Source: Sphingomonas sp. LaA6.9 | GTDB taxonomy: Bacteria > Pseudomonadota > Alphaproteobacteria > Sphingomonadales > Sphingomonadaceae | Length of the DNA stretch: 64,000 nt | Direction: 5' to 3' | NCBI RefSeq assembly: GCF_022601895.1 | Contig: NZ_JAKVIO010000017.1 | Location: 16,496 to 80,495 of the forward strand | In this document: positions 7,127 to 15,991 of the stretch, one piece after another | Numbering within the stretch: the stretch's first letter is position 1 | Layout: each line of letters begins with the position of its first letter | Position numbers and translations under genes: made by a program | The notes under the pieces: model-generated | What the model was told of the DNA's origin: nothing | Seen by the model: the letters and a program-made list of their open reading frames with translations, nothing else | The model's database searches: none

Positions 7127-7750
7127 ATGCCCTTCAAACTGCCCGATCTTCCCTATGCGAAGAACGCGCTCGAGCCGCACATGTCGGCCGAGACCTTCGA
7201 CTATCATCATGGCAAGCACCACAAGGCCTATGTCGACAAGGTCAATGGCTGGATCGACGAAAAGAAGCTGGCGGGACTGAGCCTGATCGAGGTGATCGAA
7301 AAGGCGAAGAAGGACGGCGACAAGGGCCTGTTCAACAACGCCGCGCAGATCTGGAACCACAGCTTCTTCTGGCAGTGCCTCAGCCCCGCGGGCGGCAAGC
7401 CGTCCGAGAAGCTGCAGGCGTTGATCGACGAGGCTTTCGGCTCGACCGATGCGCTTATCGCGAAGCTCAAGGACGAATCGGTCGGCCATTTCGGCTCGGG
7501 CTGGGGCTGGCTGGTGCTCAAGGGCGGCAAGCTCGCGGTCACCTCGCTCCACGACGCCGACACGCCGGTCGTCTATGACGACATCAAGCCGTTGCTGACC
7601 CTCGATGTGTGGGAGCACGCCTATTATGTCGACTATCGCAACGCGCGCCCCAATTATCTCGACGCGGTGCTCGCCAACCTGATCAACTGGGATTTCGTCG
7701 AGCAGAACCTCGACGGCAAGGGCGCTTCTCGCGCGGATCAGGCGCAGTAA
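7127..7750 (+). CDS. sodB: Superoxide dismutase [Fe]
   Basis: A 207-residue Fe/Mn-family superoxide dismutase. The four metal ligands are visible as H27 (FDYHHGKHH), H78 (AQIWNHSFFW), D160 and H164 (LDVWEHAYYVDYR). Gln74 in AAQIWNH occupies the position typical of Fe-type enzymes, and there is no signal peptide, so a cytosolic Fe-SOD is most likely. It dismutates superoxide to oxygen and hydrogen peroxide. The gene appears monocistronic, with about 100 bp of leader and an inverted repeat just after its stop that separates it from the convergent yciB. Confidence 0.97.
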   Translation: MPFKLPDLPYAKNALEPHMSAETFDYHHGKHHKAYVDKVNGWIDEKKLAGLSLIEVIEKAKKDGDKGLFNNAAQIWNHSFFWQCLSPAGGKPSEKLQALIDEAFGSTDALIAKLKDESVGHFGSGWGWLVLKGGKLAVTSLHDADTPVVYDDIKPLLTLDVWEHAYYVDYRNARPNYLDAVLANLINWDFVEQNLDGKGASRADQAQ

Positions 7751-7754
7751 TCAA

Positions 7755-7874
7755 GATCCTCCCCGGTACGGGGAGGGGGACCATGCGAAGCATGGTGGAG
7801 GGGCTGGGCCGAAATCCGGTGGCAGCCCCTCCGTCGCGCTGAAGCGCGCCACCTCCCCGTACCGGGGAGGATTT
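7755..7874. repeat. Composite inverted repeat between sodB and yciB
   Basis: A 120-bp element bounded by copies of the palindrome CCTCCCCGGTACGGGGAGG in opposite orientation (about 7758-7776 and 7852-7871). Inner stems include CCATGCGAAGCATGG and GCGCGCTGAAGCGC-type hairpins and the GGAGGGGCTG/CAGCCCCTCC pair. It fills almost the entire gap between two convergent genes. It could serve as a bidirectional transcript end and is likely a dispersed, mobile palindromic element. Confidence 0.85.
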
Positions 7875-7880
7875 AATACG

Positions 7881-8486
7881 TCACCCCTGCGGCGGTGCGC
7901 TTTCGGCGGCATCCTCGGCGCTGACGGTGAGGCCGTGTCGTATCATCATCGGCACGTTGGCGACCATGAACAGCATCGACAACACCGTGACGCCCCACAC
8001 TTTGAGCGTGAGCCAGAGGTCGAAATCGAGTGTCAGGCGCATCGCCTCGTTAATCAGAGCCATCGCAGCGAAGAAGATCGCCCAGTTGCGCGAAAACTTC
8101 ATCCAGCCCTCGTCGCTCAGCCCTTCCATCGCGGCCTGCATCAGGTTTTTCATTAGCGGCTTGCCTGTCAGAAGCCCGCCAAAGAGCAGCACCGAAAACA
8201 TCGTGTAGATGATCGTCGGCTTGATCTGGATGAACTTCGGATCGTTGAAATAGATCGTCAGCGTGCCGAAGCCGAGGACGAGCGCCGCCGACAGCCAGAG
8301 CATCGGCGAAACCTTGCCGAGCTTCCACCTGGAAACCAGCACCGCAACGACGATCGCGGCCATGAACGCCACCGTGCCCGCGATCAGCCCGATGAACTTG
8401 AAGGTGAGGAAGAAGACGAGCAGCGGCCCGAAATCAAGTGCAAGGCCCAAACCGCCATGCTGTTGTTGCCCGGCTTTCGTCGTCAT
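7881..8486 (-). CDS. yciB: Inner membrane-spanning protein YciB (septation protein A family)
   Basis: A 201-residue integral membrane protein with about five hydrophobic helices and the family pattern LDFGPLLVFF near the N-terminus. KPTIIYTMFSVLLFGGL lies mid-protein and ALINEAMR near residue 145. YciB/IspA proteins are needed for normal envelope integrity and division in several proteobacteria; the molecular role is not settled. Its start overlaps the ftsY stop by four bases (TCAT at 8483-8486 on the + strand), so it is the last gene of the dapF-mtaB-ftsY-yciB operon. Confidence 0.94.
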   Translation of the reverse strand: MTTKAGQQQHGGLGLALDFGPLLVFFLTFKFIGLIAGTVAFMAAIVVAVLVSRWKLGKVSPMLWLSAALVLGFGTLTIYFNDPKFIQIKPTIIYTMFSVLLFGGLLTGKPLMKNLMQAAMEGLSDEGWMKFSRNWAIFFAAMALINEAMRLTLDFDLWLTLKVWGVTVLSMLFMVANVPMMIRHGLTVSAEDAAESAPPQG

Positions 8487-9409
8487 TCTCCGCTTCCTGC
8501 AATCGCGCGCGCCAGCTCCGCTGCTTCGAACGGTCGCAAGTCGTCTATGGTTTCGCCAACCCCGATCGCGTGGATCGGAAGGCCGAATTTCTCCGCCGCC
8601 GCGACGAGTACGCCGCCGCGCGCGGTGCCGTCGAGCTTGGTCATCACGAGCCCCGTGACGCCCGCGACTTCCTTGAACACCTCGATCTGCGACAGCGCGT
8701 TCTGCCCTGTGGTCGCGTCGAGCACGAGCACGACGTCGTGGGGCGATGCCGGGTTGATCCGGCCGAGCACGCGTCGGATCTTGGCGAGCTCGTCCATCAG
8801 CTCGCGCTTGTTCTGGAGGCGCCCCGCGGTGTCGACAATGAGGACGTCGGTGCCGATTTCGGTCGCCTGCCTGACCGCCTCATAGACGATGCCGGCGGCG
8901 TCGCCGCCCTCGGGGCCGCTCACGATCGGCACGCCGATGCGGTGCGCCCAGACCTTCAGCTGGCCGATCGCAGCGGCGCGGAAAGTGTCGCCGGCGGCGA
9001 GCATCACCGAATAATCCTGTTCCTGGAACAGGTGCGCGAGCTTGGCGATCGTCGTGGTCTTGCCCGATCCGTTGACGCCGATGACGAGGATCACCTGCGG
9101 GCGCGGAAATGCTTCGACCTCGAGTGGTTTGGCGACGGGGCCAAGCACCTTCTCGATCTCTTCGGCGACCAGCGCCTTCACGCCCGCTTCGTCTATGCCT
9201 TTGTCATAGCGGCCGTCGGCGAGCCGTTCGCGCACGCGCGCCGCCATGCCGGGGCCGAGGTCGGAGACGATCAGCGCCTCCTCGATGGCGTCGAGCGTCT
9301 CATCGTCGAGCGCGGATTTGGTGAAGAGGCCGGTGAGGTTCTCGCTCAGCCGGTCGGAGGTGCGCTTGAAGCCGCCGAACAGCTTCTTGTGCCAGGGCGT
9401 CTCGGTCAT
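8483..9409 (-). CDS. ftsY: Signal recognition particle receptor FtsY
   Basis: A 308-residue NG-domain GTPase. A short charged N-terminus (TPWHKKLFGGFKRTSDRLSE) and helical N domain lead to the G domain, with P-loop GVNGSGKTTTIAKLA, LAAGDTFRAAA, DTAGRLQNK and TKLDGTARGG. FtsY docks ribosome-nascent-chain-SRP complexes at the membrane; its partner Ffh is encoded at 13905-15383. The long acidic A domain of E. coli FtsY is absent, as is usual in alphaproteobacteria. ATG 9409 is chosen because it overlaps the mtaB stop by four bases. The further upstream frame is antisense-like sequence inside mtaB. Confidence 0.97.
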   Translation of the reverse strand: MTETPWHKKLFGGFKRTSDRLSENLTGLFTKSALDDETLDAIEEALIVSDLGPGMAARVRERLADGRYDKGIDEAGVKALVAEEIEKVLGPVAKPLEVEAFPRPQVILVIGVNGSGKTTTIAKLAHLFQEQDYSVMLAAGDTFRAAAIGQLKVWAHRIGVPIVSGPEGGDAAGIVYEAVRQATEIGTDVLIVDTAGRLQNKRELMDELAKIRRVLGRINPASPHDVVLVLDATTGQNALSQIEVFKEVAGVTGLVMTKLDGTARGGVLVAAAEKFGLPIHAIGVGETIDDLRPFEAAELARAIAGSGE

Positions 9410-10665
9410 GCGGGCACGCCTGTCAGCGTCGTGCCGTCGAGGCCGGTGATTGCGATATCCATGATCTTCCCAGTGTCGTTCCGGCGGAAACGGGGGGCAA
9501 GCCGTACGCGTGCGAAATTCTCGGCATGGCCCGAAAGCCCGTCCAGTTCGATCAGCACCTTCTGTTTCGTTCCCGTCAGCGATTCGAGCCAGCGCCTTTG
9601 CCTCAGCGCCGCAGCCTCGCGCAAGCGTCGCGCGCGATCCTTGATCACGCTGCGCTCGAGTTGCGGCATCAGCGCTGCGGGCGTTCCGCGTCGGGGCGAA
9701 TAGGGGAAGACATGGCCATAGACGACATCGCAATCGTCGATCAGTGCCAGCGTGTTCTCGAACATCGCCTCGGTTTCGGTCGGGAAGCCCGCGATGATGT
9801 CTGCGCCGATCACAAGGTCCTGCCGCGCGGCCTTGAGCTTTTGCACGATCGCCACCGATTGCGCGCGGCTGTGGCGGCGCTTCATGCGCTTCAGGATCAT
9901 GTCATCGCCCGCCTGGAGCGAGAGATGGATGTGCGGCATGATCCGTGGTTCGTGCGCCAGCAGGTCGGACAGCCTGTCATCGATCTCGACCGAGTCGAGC
10001 GAGGACAGCCGCAGGCGGGGCAGGGCGGGGACGTGGCGAAGGATGCGTTCGACGAGCTGGCCAAGGCTGGGGCCGCCCGGCAGATCGGGGCCGTAGCTGG
10101 TCAGGTCGACGCCGGTGAGCACGACTTCGCGATAGCCTTCGTCGACCAGCGCCTTGATCCGCTCGACAACGGCGCCCGCGGGCACAGAGCGACTGTTGCC
10201 GCGGCCATAGGGGATCACGCAGAAGGTGCAGCGATGATCGCAGCCATTCTGCACCTCGACAAAGGCGCGCGCATGTTCGGCAAAGCCCGAGGCGAGCTGC
10301 GGCGCGGTCTGGCGGACCGCCATGATGTCCGACACCCTGACCTCTGCCGGCTCGCCATCCGGCGCAGCGAGAAAGCTTTCGGGCTGCATCTTCTCGACAT
10401 TGCCGATCACGCGCGCCACTTCAGGCATCGCGGCAAAGCTTTCGGGCTCGATCTGCGCCGCGCAGCCCGTGACGATCACGCGTGCATCGGGGCGCGCGCG
10501 CTTGGCGCGGCGGATCGCCTGACGCGTCTGTCGCACTGCTTCGGCGGTGACCGCGCAACTGTTGACGATCACCAGATCGTCCCCCTCGGACACGATCGCG
10601 CGGATCGCCTCGCTCTCGGCGATGTTGAGCCGACAGCCGAGCGTGATCAGTTCGGGACCGCTCAC
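9406..10665 (-). CDS. mtaB: tRNA t6A37 methylthiotransferase MtaB
   Basis: A 419-residue radical-SAM methylthiotransferase. The N-terminal UPF0004 domain has the three cluster-binding cysteines C11 (LGCRLN), C37 (NSCAVT) and C68 (TGCAAQ). The radical-SAM CxxxCxxC motif is GCDHRCTFC (C142/C146/C149). A C-terminal TRAM-like region follows. It converts t6A37 to ms2t6A37 in tRNAs reading ANN codons. The LGCRLN and YGRGNSRS patterns point to MtaB rather than MiaB or RimO. It overlaps dapF upstream and ftsY downstream by four bases each. Confidence 0.93.
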   Translation of the reverse strand: MSGPELITLGCRLNIAESEAIRAIVSEGDDLVIVNSCAVTAEAVRQTRQAIRRAKRARPDARVIVTGCAAQIEPESFAAMPEVARVIGNVEKMQPESFLAAPDGEPAEVRVSDIMAVRQTAPQLASGFAEHARAFVEVQNGCDHRCTFCVIPYGRGNSRSVPAGAVVERIKALVDEGYREVVLTGVDLTSYGPDLPGGPSLGQLVERILRHVPALPRLRLSSLDSVEIDDRLSDLLAHEPRIMPHIHLSLQAGDDMILKRMKRRHSRAQSVAIVQKLKAARQDLVIGADIIAGFPTETEAMFENTLALIDDCDVVYGHVFPYSPRRGTPAALMPQLERSVIKDRARRLREAAALRQRRWLESLTGTKQKVLIELDGLSGHAENFARVRLAPRFRRNDTGKIMDIAITGLDGTTLTGVPA

Positions 10666-11468
10666 CGCAACCAGTCCGCGTCGATCTCACCCGAATAGAC
10701 GTGCGTGGCAGGGCCGGTCATGCGGATCGTTTCGCCGGGCCTCCAGTCGATGACCAGGTCGCCGCCCGGTAGCGTGACCGTCACCGGACCCTCCGCGCGG
10801 CCAAGCCGGATCGCCGCGACCGCGGTCGCGCAGGCGCCCGTGCCGCAGGCCTGAGTGAGCCCGACGCCGCGTTCCCAGACGCGCAACGAAATCGCATTGC
10901 GGCTCCGCACCGTCGCGACGTTGACGTTCACGCGCTCCGGAAAAAGCGGATCGGTCTCGATCACGGGGCCGATGACGTCGAGCGGAACTGCATGCGCGTC
11001 GGGGACGAAGAAGATCGCATGCGGATTGCCGACATTGACCGCGGTCGGGCGTTCCAGTCCGTCCCATCCGACGGGCATGTCGCGCGTGTCCATCGCATAG
11101 GCGAGGGGGATGGTCTCCCAGTTGAAGCGCGGCTGACCCATATCGATCGTCGCGCCCGTGCCGCTGGTCTTACCGTGCAATATGCCCGCAAGCGTCTCGA
11201 TCGTCACATCTTCGCCGAGCAGGCGCGCGACACAGCGCGTGGCGTTGCCGCACGCGCCTACCTCGCCGCCATCGGCATTGAAGATGCGCATGCGCGCATT
11301 GGCGACGCGTGATGGCTCCATCAGGATGAGCTGGTCGCAGCCGACCCCGGTGCGCCGATCGGCGATCGCGCGCACCTGCGGCTCGGAGAGTGCGACCGAC
11401 GTCTCACGCGCGTCGATCACGACGAAATCGTTGCCAAGCCCGTGCATCTTGTGAAAGCGTACGCCCAT
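10662..11468 (-). CDS. dapF: Diaminopimelate epimerase
   Basis: A 268-residue enzyme interconverting LL- and meso-diaminopimelate, a late step of lysine and peptidoglycan-precursor synthesis. Both catalytic cysteines are present: C73 in GGEVGACGNATRC and C208 in LTQACGTGAC. The N-terminal FHKMHGLGNDFVVID motif marks the true start at 11468. Sequence upstream of that is antisense to the DUF924 gene. The ATG overlaps, on opposite strands, the ATG of the divergent gene at 11467. It is first in the dapF-mtaB-ftsY-yciB run. Confidence 0.97.
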   Translation of the reverse strand: MGVRFHKMHGLGNDFVVIDARETSVALSEPQVRAIADRRTGVGCDQLILMEPSRVANARMRIFNADGGEVGACGNATRCVARLLGEDVTIETLAGILHGKTSGTGATIDMGQPRFNWETIPLAYAMDTRDMPVGWDGLERPTAVNVGNPHAIFFVPDAHAVPLDVIGPVIETDPLFPERVNVNVATVRSRNAISLRVWERGVGLTQACGTGACATAVAAIRLGRAEGPVTVTLPGGDLVIDWRPGETIRMTGPATHVYSGEIDADWLR

Positions 11469-12045
11469 GGCCCGCGATCTAGGCATGAGCAGCGCCGAAG
11501 TCCACAGATGGACCCGCGAAATCCTCGATTTCTGGCTGGTCGAAACGCCTCCGGAGCGACGCTTTGTCAAGGACGCGGCGCTTGACCGGGAGATTATGGC
11601 GCGCTTTGGGGCCTTGCACACGCGCGTGAAGGCGGAAGGCGCAGCGGGCTGGCGCGACGATCGCGACACGCTCCTTGCCGCGATCATCCTGTTCGATCAG
11701 TTCTCGCGCAACATGTTTCGTGGACAGGCCGAGGCCTTCGCCACCGATGCGCTGGCGCGCGAACTGGCGCGGCTGGCCCTGTCGCGCGCATGGGACAGGA
11801 CGATGACGCCCGAGGAGCGGCAATTTCTCTATCTGCCGTTCATGCATTCGGAAAACGATGCCGATCAGGCACTGTGCGTCAGGCTGTTCACTGCTTTGGG
11901 CGAGCCCGACGCGCTCGATTATGCGCGGCGCCATGCCGATCAGATCGCGCGCTTCGGTCGCTTCCCGCAGCGCAATGCCGCGCTTGGCCGTGAAAGCACG
12001 CCCCGTGAAATCGAATTGCTCAGCCGGCCTGGCGAAATGTTCTGA
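11467..12045 (+). CDS. DUF924 family protein
   Basis: A 192-residue soluble helical protein of the DUF924 family. The N-terminal signature is EILDFWL, the mid-protein signature LLAAIILFDQFSRNMFRG, and YLPFMHSEN plus RFPQRNAALGRESTPRE close the domain. The fold is TPR-like according to family descriptions, but no biochemical role is established. Two starts are possible, 11467 or 11485 (MSSAEV), and neither has a strong Shine-Dalgarno. The gene is divergent from dapF with essentially no spacer, so promoters must lie inside the flanking coding regions. Its 3' end overlaps the convergent GGDEF-EAL gene by 26 bp. Confidence 0.85.
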   Translation: MARDLGMSSAEVHRWTREILDFWLVETPPERRFVKDAALDREIMARFGALHTRVKAEGAAGWRDDRDTLLAAIILFDQFSRNMFRGQAEAFATDALARELARLALSRAWDRTMTPEERQFLYLPFMHSENDADQALCVRLFTALGEPDALDYARRHADQIARFGRFPQRNAALGRESTPREIELLSRPGEMF

Positions 12046-13669
12046 CGCTGTCGCTCTTGCTCGTCCCGGTACGATGGCGTGCGGCCGGAAGCAGATTCTT
12101 GTCGGCAAGCAGTTTCCTGACCTGACCGACGGGCATCGGCTTGCCGAAGTGCCAGCCCTGTCCCTTGTGCACACCGAGCACGCGCAGCCGCTGCTCGATC
12201 TCGGCATCCTCGATCCCTTCGGCGGTCACAGGCAGGCCGAGGCTGTCGCCCAACCGCGTGATCGCGTTGACGATCGCGGCGCTTTCGGGGTTGTCGTTGA
12301 TCGACGAGACGAAACTGCGATCGATCTTGATGCGGTCGAAGGGCAGCGCGCGCAGGTGCGCCAGTGAGCTGTAGCCCGTGCCGAAGTCGTCGAGCGCCAG
12401 CTTGATCCCCTGGTTCTTGAGGCTGCCGACGATCGACTGGGCGAGGACGAGGTTTTCGAACAGCGAGCTTTCGGTGATCTCCACCTCGAGCCGGTGCGCG
12501 GGATATCCGGTCTCGACGAGCAGCTTGACGAGCTTCTGCGCCAGCCAGGGATCCTTGAGTTGACCCGGCGAGATATTGACCGAAAGCGTCAGCGAGGGAT
12601 CCCAGTCGCGGCCATGCTCCATCGCCTGACGGATGACCGACATCGACAGGTCGCCGATCATCCCGGTCTCTTCGGCAACGGGGACGAATTGCTCGGGCGA
12701 AACAAGGCCCTGGTTCGGGCTGTCCCAGCGCGCAAGCACCTCGAAGCCGTGGAGGCGGCCCGTCGTCAGGTCGATCTGCTGTTCGTAATAGGGAACGAAC
12801 TCGCCCTTGGGGATGCCGCTCCTGAGGCCCGCTTCGATGGCGTTGCGCATCTGGAGCGCGCGCTCCATCGATGAATCGAACCAGCAATAGCGGTTACGCC
12901 CTGAGTTCTTCGCGGCGTACATCGCGATATCGGCGCGGCGCATCAGCGCCTCGATCGTGTCGCAATCGATCTCGGACCGCGCAATGCCTACCGACACGCT
13001 GATATGCGTGTGGATCCCGCCCGCGTCGAATGGCTGGGAAAGCCGCGAGACGATCTTCTGCGCGACACGATTGACCGTTTCGGGGCTCGACGGATCGAAG
13101 AGGAAGGCGCACGCAAACTCGTCGCCGCCAAGGCGCGCGGCAAGCGAGACCGGCGGCATGGCCTTTTCGATCTCGGCCGACACCGATTTGAGCAGCGCAT
13201 CGCCCGCGGCATGGCCGTGCATGTCGTTGACGTTCTTGAAATTGTCGAGGTCGAGCATCAGCATCGCGACGCATTTCTGGCGGCGATCCGCGCGCGCCAG
13301 CATCGCTGCGCCCGTCTCGGCGAGCGAGCGCCGGTTGAGGAAGCCTGTCAGGGGATCCTTGGAGGCGAGTTCGCGGGCGCGTTCTTCGGCCGCGCTGCGT
13401 TCCTTCACCTCGCGCGACAGATCCGCATAGCGCCGCCAGCCGAACAGGATCAGCGCGATATTGAGCAGTAGTGCGACAACCAGCGTCTGGTCGGCGCCGC
13501 CTCCGACGCCCGAAATCGCCTTGACCGTATTTCCGACCACATTGCTGCCGGTCCCCACGAACAACAGGATCGCGGCAACGGTGACGCCGCCGGTGATGAT
13601 GTCGCGTCTTGCGCTGACGACTGCGGAACCGCGCCTTCTTTTTGCGCCAGCCTCGTGCGCTTCGGCCAT
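12020..13669 (-). CDS. GGDEF-EAL cyclic-di-GMP turnover protein
   Basis: A 549-residue inner-membrane protein with two N-terminal transmembrane helices (about 23-47 and 61-78) and a coiled linker. The GGDEF domain has an intact RLGGDEF at 179-185; the usual RxxD inhibitory site is missing. The EAL domain has the first motif as EVL (E310), NISPGQL, EITES, DDFGTGYSSL (427-436) and KIDRSF. Both active sites look competent, so it may make and/or hydrolyse c-di-GMP; the balance cannot be predicted. No periplasmic sensor domain is evident beyond a short loop. Confidence 0.9.
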   Translation of the reverse strand: MAEAHEAGAKRRRGSAVVSARRDIITGGVTVAAILLFVGTGSNVVGNTVKAISGVGGGADQTLVVALLLNIALILFGWRRYADLSREVKERSAAEERARELASKDPLTGFLNRRSLAETGAAMLARADRRQKCVAMLMLDLDNFKNVNDMHGHAAGDALLKSVSAEIEKAMPPVSLAARLGGDEFACAFLFDPSSPETVNRVAQKIVSRLSQPFDAGGIHTHISVSVGIARSEIDCDTIEALMRRADIAMYAAKNSGRNRYCWFDSSMERALQMRNAIEAGLRSGIPKGEFVPYYEQQIDLTTGRLHGFEVLARWDSPNQGLVSPEQFVPVAEETGMIGDLSMSVIRQAMEHGRDWDPSLTLSVNISPGQLKDPWLAQKLVKLLVETGYPAHRLEVEITESSLFENLVLAQSIVGSLKNQGIKLALDDFGTGYSSLAHLRALPFDRIKIDRSFVSSINDNPESAAIVNAITRLGDSLGLPVTAEGIEDAEIEQRLRVLGVHKGQGWHFGKPMPVGQVRKLLADKNLLPAARHRTGTSKSDSVRTFRQAG

Positions 13670-13904
13670 TGGTCCTGTCCCTATTTCCCCAGATGATTGA
13701 GCTAATGGCCAAAAAGCGTGTAGATCAGGTTAAGCCTTCGCGGCCCCTTGCGCCGTGCGCTCATTTCCACTATTTGCCCACCCAAATCGTTCCGACTAGG
13801 CACGAACCGCACGCGCCCAAGGGTGCCCGCCGACCGACGAGGTTTCGTCCGCCGGCGTGTTTTGCGTTTTGTCTTGAGGTCGGCACGGGAAAGGAAACCG
13901 GACG

Positions 13905-15383
13905 ATGTTTGAATCCTTGAGCGAAAGGCTCGGCGGCGTATTCGACAAGCTTCGCGGGCGCGGCGCGCTCGGCGAGGCCGATGTGCGCGCGGCGATGCGC
14001 GAGGTTCGTATCGCGCTGCTCGAAGCCGATGTCGCGCTCCCCGTCGTCCGTGACTTTGTCGACAAGGTTACCGAACAGGCCGTCGGCCAGTCGGTCCTGA
14101 AGTCGGTCACGCCCGGTCAGCAGGTCGTCAAGATCGTCAATGACGCGCTTGTCGAGATGCTCGGCGCCGAAGCGGCCGAACTCGAGCTGGCGGTCACGCC
14201 GCCCGCGATCGTCATGATGGTCGGTCTGCAGGGCTCGGGTAAGACCACCACCACCGCCAAGCTCGCCAAGCGCCTCACCGAAAAGGATCGCAAGAAGGTC
14301 CTGATGGCGTCGCTCGACGTCAACCGTCCCGCTGCGCAGGAGCAGCTGGCGACGCTCGGCGAGCAGACCAGCGTCGCGACGCTGCCGATCGTGGCCGGGC
14401 AGCAGCCCGTCGACATCGCGCGCCGTGCGCTTCAGGCCGCGAAGCTCCAGGGCTTCGATGTGCTGATGCTCGATACCGCGGGTCGCCTCCACGTCGATCA
14501 GGCACTGATGGACGAGATGAAGGCGGTCGCGGACGTTGCGCAGCCGCAGGAAATCCTGCTCGTCGTCGACTCGCTCACCGGTCAGGACGCGGTCAACGTC
14601 GCGAAGAGCTTCTCCGAACAGGTGCCGCTGACCGGCGTCGTGCTGACCCGCATGGACGGCGATGCGCGCGGTGGTGCCGCGCTCTCGATGCGCGCGGTCA
14701 CGGGCAAGCCGATCAAGTTTGCGGGCGTTGGTGAAAAGCTCGACGCGATCGAGCCCTTCCATCCCAGCCGCGTTGCCGGCCGCATCCTTGGCATGGGCGA
14801 CGTCGTCAGCCTCGTCGAGCGCGCCGCCGAGACGATCCAGGCTGATGAGGCAGAGAAGCTCGCGGCCAAGATGGCCAAGGGCCAGTTCGACCTCAACGAC
14901 CTGCGCGCACAGCTCGACCAGATGAAGCGCATGGGCGGTCTCGGCGCGCTCGCCTCGATGATGCCGGGCATCAAGAAGGTCCAGAACGCGATGGCCAATG
15001 GCCAGGTCGACGACAAGATCCTCGTCCGCCTCGACGCGATCATCGGCTCGATGACGCCCAAGGAGCGGACCAAGCCTGAACTGATGAACGCGAAGCGGAA
15101 AATCCGCGTCGCCAACGGCAGCGGGACGACGGTGCAGGAGGTCAACCGCCTCCTCAAGATGCACCAGGAAATGTCCACTGCGATGAAGAAGATCAAGAAG
15201 ATGGGCGGCCTCAAGGGGCTCGGCGCCATGTTCGCCAAGGGCGGCCTCGGTGGAATGGGCGGCGGTCTCGGCGGGATGCTCGGCGGAGGTGGCGGCCAGC
15301 CGCCCGCGGGCCTGCCCGGAATGCCGGGGCAGGGCGGCATGCCCCAGCTTCCTCCCGGGTTCGACAAATTTTTGAAGAAGTGA
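13905..15383 (+). CDS. ffh: Signal recognition particle protein Ffh (SRP54)
   Basis: A 492-residue SRP GTPase. The N domain starts MFESLSERLGGVFDKL. The G domain has P-loop GLQGSGKTTTTAKLAKRL, DVNRPAAQEQL, DTAGRLHVDQ and TRMDGDARGGAALS. The Met-rich M domain binds 4.5S RNA and signal sequences (GQFDLNDLRAQLDQMKRMGG, IIGSMTPKERTKPELM). The C-terminus is an unusual Gly/Met/Pro-rich tail from about residue 445. It delivers nascent inner-membrane proteins to FtsY. It leads the translation operon; rpsP follows 32 bp after. About 235 bp of noncoding DNA upstream should contain the operon promoter. Confidence 0.98.
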   Translation: MFESLSERLGGVFDKLRGRGALGEADVRAAMREVRIALLEADVALPVVRDFVDKVTEQAVGQSVLKSVTPGQQVVKIVNDALVEMLGAEAAELELAVTPPAIVMMVGLQGSGKTTTTAKLAKRLTEKDRKKVLMASLDVNRPAAQEQLATLGEQTSVATLPIVAGQQPVDIARRALQAAKLQGFDVLMLDTAGRLHVDQALMDEMKAVADVAQPQEILLVVDSLTGQDAVNVAKSFSEQVPLTGVVLTRMDGDARGGAALSMRAVTGKPIKFAGVGEKLDAIEPFHPSRVAGRILGMGDVVSLVERAAETIQADEAEKLAAKMAKGQFDLNDLRAQLDQMKRMGGLGALASMMPGIKKVQNAMANGQVDDKILVRLDAIIGSMTPKERTKPELMNAKRKIRVANGSGTTVQEVNRLLKMHQEMSTAMKKIKKMGGLKGLGAMFAKGGLGGMGGGLGGMLGGGGGQPPAGLPGMPGQGGMPQLPPGFDKFLKK

Positions 15384-15415
15384 TCGTTAGAGTTTAGAAA
15401 GAAGGAAGAAATACA

Positions 15416-15988
15416 ATGGCAGTTTCCATTCGCCTTTCGCGCGGCGGTTCCAAGAAGCGCCCCTATTACCGCATCGTCGTCGCCGACGCGCGCAGCCCGC
15501 GCGACGGCAGCTTCATCGAGAAGATCGGCACCTATAACCCGCTTCTCGCCAAGGACGACGCCAACCGCGTGACGCTCAACGGCGAGCGTGCGAAGCACTG
15601 GCTCTCGGTTGGCGCGCAGCCTACCGATCGCGTTGCCCGCTTCCTCGACGCTGCCGGTGTCAAGGAGCGCGCTGCACGCAACAACCCGAAAAAGGCCGAG
15701 CCTGGCGAGAAGGCCAAGGAGCGCGCTGAGGAGAAGGCCGAGAAGCTGAAGGCCGCCGAGGAAGCTGCTGCTGAGGCCGCTGCTGCGCCCGCGCCGGTTG
15801 AAGAGCCTGCGGCTGAAGAAGCCGTCGAAGTCGTTGCGGAAGCCGTCGAGGCCGCGACCGAAGAGCCGACCCCCGAGGCCGAAGCCGTTGTCGAAGCGGC
15901 TGCCGAGGAAGCTCCGGCAGCTGAAGAAGCTCCTGCGGCTGAAGAAGCGCCCGCCGAAGAGGCAGGCGAGGAAAAGGCCGAGGGCTGA
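15416..15988 (+). CDS. rpsP: 30S ribosomal protein S16 with long acidic C-terminal extension
   Basis: The first ~85 residues are a standard S16 ([20 protein letters not shown], then [16 protein letters not shown]). Beyond that the 190-residue product carries a ~105-residue extension made of Lys/Glu-rich helix and then Ala/Glu/Pro/Val repeats ([17 protein letters not shown]). S16 is needed for assembly of the 30S subunit. Bacterial S16 is usually 80-100 residues, so the tail is lineage-specific. It has no catalytic motif, is probably disordered and is strongly acidic. The reading frame is clean and ends three bases before rimM. Confidence 0.97.
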   Translation: MAVSIRLSRGGSKKRPYYRIVVADARSPRDGSFIEKIGTYNPLLAKDDANRVTLNGERAKHWLSVGAQPTDRVARFLDAAGVKERAARNNPKKAEPGEKAKERAEEKAEKLKAAEEAAAEAAAAPAPVEEPAAEEAVEVVAEAVEAATEEPTPEAEAVVEAAAEEAPAAEEAPAAEEAPAEEAGEEKAEG

Positions 15989-15991
15989 TCC

